A model generated the notes under the pieces. The model did no database searches. It was not told the DNA's origin and saw nothing but the letters and a program-made list of their open reading frames with translations. The translations under genes and the position numbers were made by a program. This document shows, one piece after another, positions 1 through 7,199 of a DNA stretch of 64,000 nucleotides. Numbering within the stretch: the stretch's first letter is position 1; each line of letters begins with the position of its first letter. Location of the stretch: positions 62,001-126,000 of the forward strand of contig ADBE01000112.1 in NCBI GenBank assembly GCA_000176735.1, written 5' to 3'. Source of the stretch: Neisseria polysaccharea ATCC 43768 (GTDB taxonomy: Bacteria > Pseudomonadota > Gammaproteobacteria > Burkholderiales > Neisseriaceae).

Positions 1-47
1 TCTGAAATAGCTTCTCGGGCATTCAGACGGCATTTGCCCCCATATGG

Positions 48-967
48 TCAGAGATATTTTTTATCCGGCAGTTGCGCAAAGAGGCAGTCATATTCTTTCT
101 TCAGTTCAGGGATATTTTTGACAATTCTGCCAATTTTATCGAATTCAATCAGTAGGATTTGACGGACAGTTTCTGCGTATCTTGAATCGGTCTGCCTTTC
201 CATCAGCGGTACGAGGTAGGTAAGCAGATTGTGAAGGTAATCGGTCAGCCTGTGGTCGGGTAGGGCGGTTGTCAGACTTCCTTTTCTGCGGTGGTAAATA
301 AAAAGGGAATGTCAACCTCCAAGACTTTTCCGCCTGCAATCAGAAATTCAGAGATGAAAACCATATCTTCCCCAAAACGCATACCGTTGCGATAGGTAAC
401 ACCCGTAGCGACAAGGTGGCGACGGTCAATCATAAAGCACATATTGTGTAGAGGCCAGTGATGAGGCAGACTCTGCATCAATATCCCCTGCATAGATGAG
501 ATTTTTCCATTGTGCTGTTCTTTAAATTGAAAAACGGGCTTACACCTCAACATATTTTTCCCCTCTTCATAAGGAGGACGGAGATATACGCCTTTAATCG
601 CTTGAAGTCCGTTATCTTGAGCAAGTCTTGCCCACAAACCGAAATCTATGGGGTAAAGTTCGTCATCAGGGTCTAAGAACATGATGAAATCCCCCGTTGC
701 AAGTTTTAATCCGGCATTGCGTGCCGCTGCCACGCCCCTGTTTTGGCTGCTGACAACGGTAATAAAGGGATATTGGTGCATATATTTCGCCAGGATTTCC
801 GCACTGCCATCTGTCGAACCGTCGTCTATCAAAATAATTTCTTTGCGTACCGTTTGAAGCAATATGCTTTCGAGCGCGCGGGGGATATAGGGTGCAACAT
901 TATAGACGGGCAGGATGAAGCTGATACTGGGTAGATTATCGGAGGTTGCTTTATCGTTGGAGTACAT
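48..967 (-). pseudogene. Family 2 glycosyltransferase, frameshifted
   Basis: The first 231 residues form a GT-A (GT2) domain: an N-terminal ILPVYN strand, DDGSTDGS, the NRGVAAARNAG motif and the DxD-type sequence FLDPDDE. The reading frame stops at 272. In the frame that takes over near 300, translation continues as YHRRKGSLTT and stays open to a TGA at 48-50, giving a C-terminal part of about 80 residues. The A5 run at 300-304 (plus strand) would restore one frame if it were A6. The substrate is unknown; this kind of enzyme usually modifies surface glycans. A Correia element lies just upstream of the start. It is either a recent pseudogene or a sequencing undercall. Confidence 0.75.
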
Positions 968-986
968 CTGAATCCTTAATTTGTTG

Positions 987-1093
987 TATAGTGGATTAAA
1001 TTTAAATCAGGACAAGGCGACGAAGCCGCAGACAGTACAAGATAGTACGGCAAGGCAAGGCAACGCTGTACTGGTTTTTGTTAATCCACTATA
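987..1093. repeat. Correia repeat-enclosed element (CREE/NEMIS), 107 bp
   Basis: The element is bounded by the inverted ends TATAGTGGATTAA and TTAATCCACTATA and has the usual core (caggacaaggcgacgaagcc). It is the internally deleted length class. It lies between the glycosyltransferase start and the 3' end of the adhesin gene. Transcribed copies can be cut by RNase III, and some carry promoters. Confidence 0.95.
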
Positions 1094-1147
1094 AAAGGCG
1101 AAGTATGCAGATGGGCAACTTTAGGATATGGCCTGCATACAAAATCC

Positions 1148-1181
1148 AAAATGCCGCACCTATCTGCAAGTGCGGCATTTT
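1148..1181 (-). terminator. Intrinsic terminator of the adhesin gene
   Basis: A 12-bp perfect inverted repeat (AAAATGCCGCAC / GTGCGGCATTTT) with a 10-base loop. It lies after the restored stop at 1222 but inside the frameshifted read-through ORF, which supports 1222 as the original gene end. Confidence 0.7.
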
Positions 1182-1221
1182 TACTATAGGCTGTGTTCCA
1201 ATAGGTATTAATGGCGGAAGA

Positions 1222-2018
1222 TCACCATTGATAGCCGACAGCCGCTCCAAATAACGGTTTTTGGTATTGTTGCCGGAGAAATTGAACGAAGCACCTGCCT
1301 TCAGGATTACTTTACCGTTGTCTGAGAGGCTGGAGTAACCGATTGCAAGAGCCTGTTCGCCGTTGTAGTGTGCCGTAGAAGCGGATACCATCGAGTGTCC
1401 TGCATAAGTCGGTTGAGGAAGGAGTGCGACCGCTCCTGCTTTGGCGATACCGCCGTTCACTGATTTATCCAACTTGTCGACTTTTTGCTCTATAGAGGAA
1501 ATCCGTTCAGAGGAGGACATATTGTTGATTTTCTTTTTCCCATTTTCGGAAAGGGTTAGAGTTAGTTTGTTATTTGAATATTCAATTTTAACGTCTGATC
1601 CATCCTGATTGAATTCATCCGGTAATCCTTGAATTAGATTCTCACGAAATTCCTCAAGCTTTTTATCAATCTTTTCAGGTACGTGGTTATACAGTTGATA
1701 CAGTTGATCTCCGGTAACCGCATCAGTCGAACCCGGACCAATCCCACCATTTGAAATGTTGGTAATCAGGGTGCCACTGCCGTCATAGCCGATGGTAATA
1801 TCCCCATATTTAATAACGTTCTCCGGATCGTGTGTATCTTCAACTGTTTGTTTATTGCTGTCATCATCTATTGGGTTTTTTATCATCAGCTTTCTGGCCG
1901 ACGTTGCCCCACTGCCGTCAGCCTGAGCGTATGGCACGGCGGATATGCCGATTCCTGTGGCTGCTGCTGTGAGGATGAGTTTGGATATTGCCGTATGTTT
2001 TTTGTCGGAGTGGGTCAT
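1222..2018 (-). pseudogene. YadA-type trimeric autotransporter adhesin, frameshifted in its membrane anchor
   Basis: A signal peptide (cut near AYA/AQA, about residue 33) is followed by a YadA-like head/neck segment (NISNGGIGPGSTDAVTGDQLY), a predicted coiled-coil stalk (EKIDKKLEEF; SSIEQKVDKLDKSV) and the start of the four-strand anchor (GGIAKAGAVALLPQP, QALAIGYSS, VILKAGASFNFSG). As given, the frame runs past the anchor into a non-homologous tail that stops at 1089. One extra A in the A5 run (T5 at 1258-1262 on plus) would give PLFGAAVGYQW and a stop at 1222, the normal ending with a terminal aromatic. The restored protein is about 265 residues. It resembles the third meningococcal Oca-family protein besides NadA and NhhA. 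Without the last strand it is unlikely to insert in the outer membrane. Confidence 0.8.
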
Positions 2019-2057
2019 GATTGTACCAATTAGAGTTAAAGTTAACGTAATCCTCCG

Positions 2058-2086
2058 ATTATATATTCAGACCCTTACTCTGTAAA
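2058..2086 (-). promoter_or_regulatory. Predicted sigma-70 promoter of the adhesin gene
   Basis: On the minus strand TTTACA (2081-2086) and TATAAT (2058-2063) are separated by 17 bp, about 40 bases upstream of the ATG. A GGAGG follows the -10, too far from the ATG to be an ordinary ribosome-binding site. Confidence 0.6.
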
Positions 2087-2110
2087 TAATACGTTGTATT
2101 ATTTTATCCA

Positions 2111-2124
2111 TTTTTTTTTTTTTT
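2111..2124. repeat. 14-base homopolymer (poly-T on plus, poly-A on the adhesin coding strand)
   Basis: Fourteen uninterrupted T residues lie about 25 bp upstream of the predicted -35 of the adhesin promoter. A tract this long is slippage-prone, so it could tune promoter strength as repeat tracts do for other Neisseria adhesins. Confidence 0.85.
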
Positions 2125-2147
2125 CTAATGGTTTATGTTGGTCATTG

Positions 2148-2216
2148 TATAGTGGGTTAACAAAAATCAGGACAAGGCGGGGGCAACGCCGTACCGGTTT
2201 TTGTTAATCCACTATA
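2148..2216. repeat. Short Correia element, 69 bp deletion derivative
   Basis: Both ends are present (TATAGTGGGTTAA with one substitution, and TTAATCCACTATA), but most of the core is missing. It is shorter than the common 104-108 bp and 154-156 bp classes. Confidence 0.85.
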
Positions 2217-2259
2217 TATTTGTGCGTTGTGGGGCTGCCTTTTATGCACGGGTATGAGA

Positions 2260-2289
2260 ATGCCGTCTGAAAAAGGTTTCAGACGGCAT
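2260..2289 (-). terminator. Paired-DUS terminator after znuA
   Basis: Two AT-DUS in inverted orientation form a 12-bp stem just beyond the znuA stop. Confidence 0.85.
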
Positions 2290-2303
2290 TGTGTGTTTAG
2301 GGT

Positions 2304-3233
2304 TTATTTTTTCATCGCTTCGCTCATTGCCTTGATGTTGTGGCGGTACATTCCGATGTAGGTGTCTGCGGGCGCGCTGCCGAGTGCGTCGGAATACAGT
2401 TTGCCGCTGACGTTGACGCCGGTTTCTTTGGCGATGCGGTCAACCATGCGGGTGTCTTTGATGTTTTCGGTAAAGACGGCTTTGATGCCTTCGCGTTTGA
2501 TTTGTCGGATGATGGCGGCGACTTGTTTGGCTGAAGGCTCGGCTTCGCTGCTCACGCCTTGCGGGGCGATGAATTCGATATGGTAACGTTTGCCCATATA
2601 GGAAAAGGCATCGTGACCGGTCAGGACTTTGCGTTTGGCGGCAGGGATGGCATTAAATGCGGCTTGTGCGTCGCTGTGCAGTTTTTTAAGCTGCATTTGG
2701 TAGTTGCCCAAGCGTTGTTGATAATAAACTTTGCCTTCGGGATCGGCCTTTATCAGGGCTTCGGCAACGTTTTGGGCATAGGCGGACATAAGGACGGGGT
2801 CGTTCCAGACGTGTGGGTCATATTCGCCGTGGTCGTGGTGGTGTCCTTCGTGGTCATGGTCGTGGTCATGATCGTGGTCGTGATGGTGTCCGCCTTCTTC
2901 TTCTTCGGCTTTGAGGGGTTGGATGCCTTTGGTCGCTTCGGCATAGGATACTTTGCTTTGTTTGACGGCACGTTGCACATCGGCAGCTTCAAGACCTAAA
3001 CCGTTAATCAGGACAAGTTTTGCACTGCGGATTTTTTTAATGTCGCCGCTGGTCATATGATAGGCGTGCGTATCTTGGTTGGCTCCGACCAAGTTTTGTA
3101 TGGATACGCGCTCTCCGCCGATTTGCTTGGCAACGTCGCCTAAAATGCTGAAGCTGGTTACAACCGGCAGGGGGGAGGCAGTTGCGGAGGCGGTCAGCAA
3201 TGCGGCAATAAGGGTGAGTTTGAGGTGTTTCAT
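2304..3233 (-). CDS. znuA: Zinc (manganese) ABC transporter, periplasmic binding protein
   Basis: This 309-residue cluster-9 solute-binding protein captures Zn2+ in the periplasm and passes it to ZnuBC. The signal peptide covers residues 1-20. Probable ligands are in THAYH (about 56-60), DPHVW (about 141) and later His/Asp residues. An acidic, histidine-rich loop at about 112-137 contains a run of HD dipeptides, typical of zinc rather than manganese members, although gonococcal homologues have been called MntC. The ATG at 3233 is chosen because it follows AGGAGA and begins the signal peptide; a longer frame exists upstream. It is last in znuCBA, 76 bp after znuB. Confidence 0.93.
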   Translation of the reverse strand: MKHLKLTLIAALLTASATASPLPVVTSFSILGDVAKQIGGERVSIQNLVGANQDTHAYHMTSGDIKKIRSAKLVLINGLGLEAADVQRAVKQSKVSYAEATKGIQPLKAEEEEGGHHHDHDHDHDHDHEGHHHDHGEYDPHVWNDPVLMSAYAQNVAEALIKADPEGKVYYQQRLGNYQMQLKKLHSDAQAAFNAIPAAKRKVLTGHDAFSYMGKRYHIEFIAPQGVSSEAEPSAKQVAAIIRQIKREGIKAVFTENIKDTRMVDRIAKETGVNVSGKLYSDALGSAPADTYIGMYRHNIKAMSEAMKK

Positions 3234-3246
3234 AACTGTTCTCCTG

Positions 3247-3261
3247 TGATATAACGTAACA
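3247..3261 (-). promoter_or_regulatory. Zur-like box before znuA
   Basis: TGATATAACGTAACA matches the meningococcal Zur motif as I recall it (TGTTATDNHATAACA) at 13 of 15 positions. It lies directly upstream of the znuA ribosome-binding site, between znuB and znuA. Confidence 0.45.
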
Positions 3262-3309
3262 TCTGTTATGGTAAAACAAGCCGCCTGTTTGTTCAAGCGG
3301 CTTGCGGGG

Positions 3310-4185
3310 TCAGGTGGTGTGGTGGCGGTGGTTTTTGAGCCATTTGGTCAGAATGCCGCCTTCTTTGCCGAGTATGACGGAAAAGAGATAAAGGATGCTG
3401 CAACAGAGGATGATGGCGGGTCCGGATGGGATTTCGATGTGGTAGGAAATGAGCAGTCCGCTCAAGCCGCACAGCAGGGCTGTCAGAACGGATAGGAGGA
3501 TGAGTGCGCCCATGTGCTTCGCCCATAGGCGGGCGGTAATGGCTGGCAGCATCATAAGTCCGACGGACATGAGTGTGCCGAGGGCTTGAAAGCCGGATAC
3601 GAGGTTCATGACGACCAGGACGAGAAAGAGGACGTGCCAAAGCCCGCCTTTGCCGCCGACGGATTTGAGGAACAGGGGGTCGATGCTTTCGAGTACGAGC
3701 GGGCGGTAGATGACGGCAAGGGTAAGCAGTGTGAGGGTGGATACGGCGGCGATGAGTTGCAGGGCAGGAATATCGACGGCAAGTACAGAGCCGAAAAGCA
3801 GATGCAGCAGATCGACGCTGCTACCGTTTTTGCTGACGAGGACTACGCCGATGGCGAGGCTGCTGAGATAAAAGGCGGCAAAGTTGGCATCTTCTTTCAG
3901 TGTGGTGAAGCGGCTGACGAGTCCGGCAAGCAGTGCCATCAGCATGCCTGCGGCTACGCCGCCCAAACCCATGGCGGGCAGGCTCAAGCCGGCAAACATG
4001 TAGCCGACGGCGGCACCGGGCAGGACGGCGTGGCTCAATGCGTCGCCTATCAGGCTCATACGGCGCATGACGAGGAATACGCCGACGGGTGCGGCACTGA
4101 GGGACAGGCAGAAGACGGATGCGAGGGCGTAGCGCATGAAGTCGAATTCTGCAAAGGGGGCAAGGAGCAGGTCGTAGAGGTTCAT
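3310..4185 (-). CDS. znuB: Zinc ABC transporter permease
   Basis: A 291-residue ABC-3 family membrane protein with about eight hydrophobic helices (for example ALASVFCLSLSAAPVGVFLVM near the N-terminus). The cytoplasmic stretch RRMSLIGDALSHAVLPGAAVG is the expected contact site for the ATPase. It starts 23 bp after the znuC stop and forms the inner-membrane channel for the zinc delivered by ZnuA. Confidence 0.92.
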   Translation of the reverse strand: MNLYDLLLAPFAEFDFMRYALASVFCLSLSAAPVGVFLVMRRMSLIGDALSHAVLPGAAVGYMFAGLSLPAMGLGGVAAGMLMALLAGLVSRFTTLKEDANFAAFYLSSLAIGVVLVSKNGSSVDLLHLLFGSVLAVDIPALQLIAAVSTLTLLTLAVIYRPLVLESIDPLFLKSVGGKGGLWHVLFLVLVVMNLVSGFQALGTLMSVGLMMLPAITARLWAKHMGALILLSVLTALLCGLSGLLISYHIEIPSGPAIILCCSILYLFSVILGKEGGILTKWLKNHRHHTT

Positions 4186-4208
4186 GGTTTTTCGGTTTCA
4201 GACGGCAT

Positions 4209-4934
4209 TTATGACGCGCACCACTCGGGGCTTTCCTGTTGCTGCATTTTGGCGTTGGCTTGGGCGAGGTAGGGTTCTGTCAGAATGGTCTCGGTTGCGC
4301 CTGCCGCAATTTTTTCTCGGGCGAGCAGCAGGGTATTGGGAAAGTAGGCACGAACCTGTTCGTAGTCGTGCAGTACGGCGATGATGGCGTGTCCGCCGCA
4401 ATGGCATTTTTGCAACACGTCGAGAAGCTCGTAGGTTGTCCGTGCATCAACAGCGTTGAAAGGTTCGTCCAGAAGTAGGAATTTGGCGTTTTGAACCAGC
4501 ATTCGGGCAAAAAGGACACGCTGGAATTGTCCGTTGGAAAGGTGGGCAATTTGGCGGCCGGCAAACTGCCGCATTCCTACACGCTCCAAGGCTTCGTGAA
4601 CGCGTTGTTTTTGAGCGGTATTTATCCCTTTGAAAAAACCGATTTCATACCACAGCCCCATTGCCGCCAAGTCGAAAACGGTCATAGGCTGCGAGCGGTC
4701 GATGTCGGACTGCTGGGGAAGGTAGGCGATGTCTTGGCGGCTCAATCCGTCCAGCCGGATGCTGCCTGTATCGATAGGCTGCAATCCCATCAAGGATTTG
4801 AGAAAGGTGGATTTCCCTGCGCCGTTGGGACCGAAAACCGCCCACATACTATGTTCTTCAAAAGTAATGTCCACATGGTGCACGGCAGGTCGGCGGCGGT
4901 AGCTGACCGTTAGGTTTTCAACGATGATGCTCAT
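4209..4934 (-). CDS. znuC: Zinc ABC transporter ATPase
   Basis: A 241-residue ABC ATPase: Walker A GPNGAGKS (about residues 38-45), Q-loop YLPQQS, signature LSNGQ (an N replaces the second G of LSGGQ), Walker B FLLLDEPF and H-loop VLHD. It powers zinc import with ZnuB. The ATG at 4934 is chosen because it begins the conserved strand; the open frame upstream has no family similarity. The ATG overlaps the stop of a small upstream ORF (ATGA), so translation may be coupled. No strong ribosome-binding site precedes it. Confidence 0.92.
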   Translation of the reverse strand: MSIIVENLTVSYRRRPAVHHVDITFEEHSMWAVFGPNGAGKSTFLKSLMGLQPIDTGSIRLDGLSRQDIAYLPQQSDIDRSQPMTVFDLAAMGLWYEIGFFKGINTAQKQRVHEALERVGMRQFAGRQIAHLSNGQFQRVLFARMLVQNAKFLLLDEPFNAVDARTTYELLDVLQKCHCGGHAIIAVLHDYEQVRAYFPNTLLLAREKIAAGATETILTEPYLAQANAKMQQQESPEWCAS

Positions 4935-5035
4935 GCGGATATTGCCCAAAAGTAAACGCCCCATAAAAGGGATACGGCAATCAGGGCAAGGACGAGGCGG
5001 AAAGTCAATCCTGATAGTAAAAGGGAAGGTGTCAT
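4931..5035 (-). CDS. Candidate 34-residue hydrophobic peptide coupled to znuC
   Basis: A short ORF beginning MTPSLLLSGLTFRLVLAL with one long hydrophobic helix and ending WAISA. Its TGA overlaps the znuC ATG. There is no clear ribosome-binding site. It could be a leader peptide, a small membrane subunit of the transporter, or chance. The overlap and the clean transmembrane pattern are the only support. Confidence 0.35.
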   Translation of the reverse strand: MTPSLLLSGLTFRLVLALIAVSLLWGVYFWAISA

Positions 5036-5093
5036 GATGATTTGCGGTTTTGAAAGGGAAGTTGGCAAAGCGGTTATCGTTATATGGCAGATA

Positions 5094-5108
5094 TGATACT
5101 GTATAACG
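5094..5108 (-). promoter_or_regulatory. Zur-like box upstream of znuC
   Basis: TGATACTGTATAACG matches the Zur motif I recall at 12 of 15 positions. It lies about 60 bp before the small ORF and 160 bp before znuC, where the operon promoter should be. Confidence 0.35.
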
Positions 5109-5212
5109 TTTGGTCTGTAAATTTTGTTCGGTTCGGACGGGGATTCGGGATGTGCCGGAAGGGGTGTGCTTTTTGGTGCTGTTCCGTTGCGGATGTTGCG
5201 GCAATAAGAAAT

Positions 5213-5236
5213 ACCGTCTGAAGGTTCAGACGGCAT
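5213..5236 (-). terminator. Paired-DUS terminator after rplS
   Basis: CCGTCTGAA and TTCAGACGG face each other with a 2-base loop just beyond the rplS stop. The left copy has an altered first base. Confidence 0.75.
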
Positions 5237-5254
5237 TGGGGAAAACGGTTTGAA

Positions 5255-5620
5255 TCAACCTTTGCGTGCAGGCAGTTTTTCTTTGATGCGTGCAGCTTTA
5301 CCGGTCAGGCCGCGCAGGTAGTACAGTTTGGCACGGCGTACGTCGCCACGGCGTTTGACTTCGATTTTCTCAACGGTAGGAGAGTACAGTTGGAAAGTAC
5401 GTTCAACACCTTCGCCGCTGGAGATTTTGCGGACGATGAAGTTGCTGTTCAGACCACGGTTGCGGCGTGCAATAACCACGCCTTCGTAGGCTTGCAGACG
5501 GCTGCGGGTACCCTCCACGACGCGTACGGATACGACTACGGTGTCGCCCGGTGCGAATTCGGGGATTTCTTTGTTCAGGCGGGCAATTTCTTCTTGCTCC
5601 AATTGTTGGATCAGGTTCAT
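5255..5620 (-). CDS. rplS: 50S ribosomal protein L19
   Basis: A 121-residue protein of normal L19 length, with the FAPGDTVVV start of the SH3-like barrel, the [22 protein letters not shown] core and a basic tail. It sits at the 30S-50S interface. It is the last gene of rpsP-rimM-trmD-rplS, 15 bp after trmD. Confidence 0.98.
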   Translation of the reverse strand: MNLIQQLEQEEIARLNKEIPEFAPGDTVVVSVRVVEGTRSRLQAYEGVVIARRNRGLNSNFIVRKISSGEGVERTFQLYSPTVEKIEVKRRGDVRRAKLYYLRGLTGKAARIKEKLPARKG

Positions 5621-5635
5621 TGTTTTTTTCCTAAA

Positions 5636-6385
5636 TTATGATTGGATTTCCCGTTGCTCTTGCCGGATGGTTTCTAAGAGGCGGGATTCCTTTGGGATTA
5701 AACTGCGCTTTTCCAATAAGTCGGGTCTGCGCTCCAGGGTGCGGCGCAGCGATTGTTCCAACCGCCATTCCGCTATCAAGCCATGATTGCCGGAACGCAA
5801 TACTTCCGGAACAGCCATGCCTTGAAATTCTAAGGGTTTGGTGTAGTGGGGGCAGTCCAAAATGCCGCTTGAGAACGAATCCTGTTCGGCAGACTGCATA
5901 TCGCCCAATACGCCGGGTACGAGCCTCAATACTGCATCCATCAGCATCATGGCAGGAAGCTCTCCGCCGGAAACAACGAAGTCTCCGATGCTGATTTCTT
6001 CATCGACGCTGCTTTGCAGCAGCCTTTCGTCTATTCCCTCATAGCGTCCGCACAGCAGAATCAGATGCGGAAGTTCTGCCAGTTCTGCCGCTTTTTGGTG
6101 TGTCAGCGGTTTCCCTTGGGGGCTGAGGTAAATGACTTTTGCGGTTTGGGAAGATTGTGCTTTGGCGTGTTCTATCGCCGCATGAAGTGGCGGAGCCATC
6201 ATAATCATTCCCGGACCGCCGCCGAACGGGCGGTCGTCGATGTAGCCCAATCTGTTGTCGGCAAACTTTCGGGGATTGACTGCTTCAAACTGCCAGATTC
6301 CCTGTCTGTTCGCGCGTCCCGTTACGCCGTAGCGGGTAATGCTGTCGAACATTTCGGGGAAAATGGTAACTGCCTGGATAAGCAT
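5636..6385 (-). CDS. trmD: tRNA (guanine37-N1)-methyltransferase
   Basis: A 249-residue SPOUT methyltransferase that makes m1G37 in tRNAs with G36, including the proline tRNA in this window, and so prevents +1 frameshifting. The family start [20 protein letters not shown], the trefoil-knot segment [13 protein letters not shown] and [15 protein letters not shown] are all present. The start overlaps the rimM stop by one base (TGATG). Confidence 0.97.
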   Translation of the reverse strand: MLIQAVTIFPEMFDSITRYGVTGRANRQGIWQFEAVNPRKFADNRLGYIDDRPFGGGPGMIMMAPPLHAAIEHAKAQSSQTAKVIYLSPQGKPLTHQKAAELAELPHLILLCGRYEGIDERLLQSSVDEEISIGDFVVSGGELPAMMLMDAVLRLVPGVLGDMQSAEQDSFSSGILDCPHYTKPLEFQGMAVPEVLRSGNHGLIAEWRLEQSLRRTLERRPDLLEKRSLIPKESRLLETIRQEQREIQS

Positions 6386-6894
6386 CAGTAGTCCAAACCC
6401 CAGTCGGCAGTAATGGTCTTGCTGCCGGTATCGACGGTTTCGATATATTGGGAAACGAACGGAATCAGAATCTGCCCGTGTTCTCCGTCAATCATTAATA
6501 CGTCGTTTGCGCCGGTTTCCATCAGGTTGCTTACCTTGCCTAAAACGGTATGGTCTTTGTTGACGACGGTCATGCCGACCAAGTCTGCCCAGTAGTATTC
6601 GTCTTCTTCTGTCGGGGCGAATGCTTCACGGGGTATTTCGATGGTGTAACCGCGCAATGAGAATGCTGAATCGCGGTCGTCTATGCCTTCGAATTTGACT
6701 TGGAGTTCGCTGTTGACGACTTTTCCGGCTTCAAGGGTAACGCTGACGGTTTTGCCGTCCTTGACCAAATGCCACTCGGGGTAGTCCAAAAGGCTGTCGG
6801 AATATTCGGTGTTGGCGGCAATTTTCAACCAGCCCTTTATGCCGAATACGCCTTTGATGTAGCCCATGGCTACCCTGTTTTGAGTGTTTGTCAT
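6385..6894 (-). CDS. rimM: Ribosome maturation factor RimM
   Basis: A 169-residue 30S assembly factor that binds S19 and the 16S head. The N-terminal barrel begins [16 protein letters not shown], and the C-terminal PRC barrel contains [14 protein letters not shown] and DVLMIDG. It lies 15 bp after rpsP and overlaps trmD by one base. Confidence 0.96.
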   Translation of the reverse strand: MTNTQNRVAMGYIKGVFGIKGWLKIAANTEYSDSLLDYPEWHLVKDGKTVSVTLEAGKVVNSELQVKFEGIDDRDSAFSLRGYTIEIPREAFAPTEEDEYYWADLVGMTVVNKDHTVLGKVSNLMETGANDVLMIDGEHGQILIPFVSQYIETVDTGSKTITADWGLDY

Positions 6895-6909
6895 GGCGGC
6901 AAATGCGGA

Positions 6910-7155
6910 TTAGGCGGCTTTTTGTTCTTTAATCAGTTTTGCAACGGAGTCGCTGACTTGCGCGCCTTGTGCAATCCAGTGGTTCAGGCGGTCTGCATTG
7001 AGGCGGACGCGCTCTTGTTTTTCGTTGGCTACGGGGTTGTAGAAGCCTACGCGTTCGATGAAGCGGCCGTCGCGGCGGCTGCGTGAGTCAGTAACGATGA
7101 CGTTGTAGAAGGGGCGGTGTTTCGAGCCGCCGCGTGCCAAACGGATAACTACCAT
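6910..7155 (-). CDS. rpsP: 30S ribosomal protein S16
   Basis: An 81-residue S16 starting [19 protein letters not shown] with the [11 protein letters not shown] motif. An AAAGGACTC ribosome-binding site precedes it. It is first in the rpsP-rimM-trmD-rplS operon. Confidence 0.98.
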
Positions 7156-7199
7156 TTTGAGTCCTTTTGAGAAAATCGGATATATGGAAACTGCCGATT

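Noticed and set aside
4935-5204. 90-codon N-terminal extension of znuC
   Set aside because: The sequence has no ABC similarity, contains intergenic and DUS bases, and the family start is at 4934.
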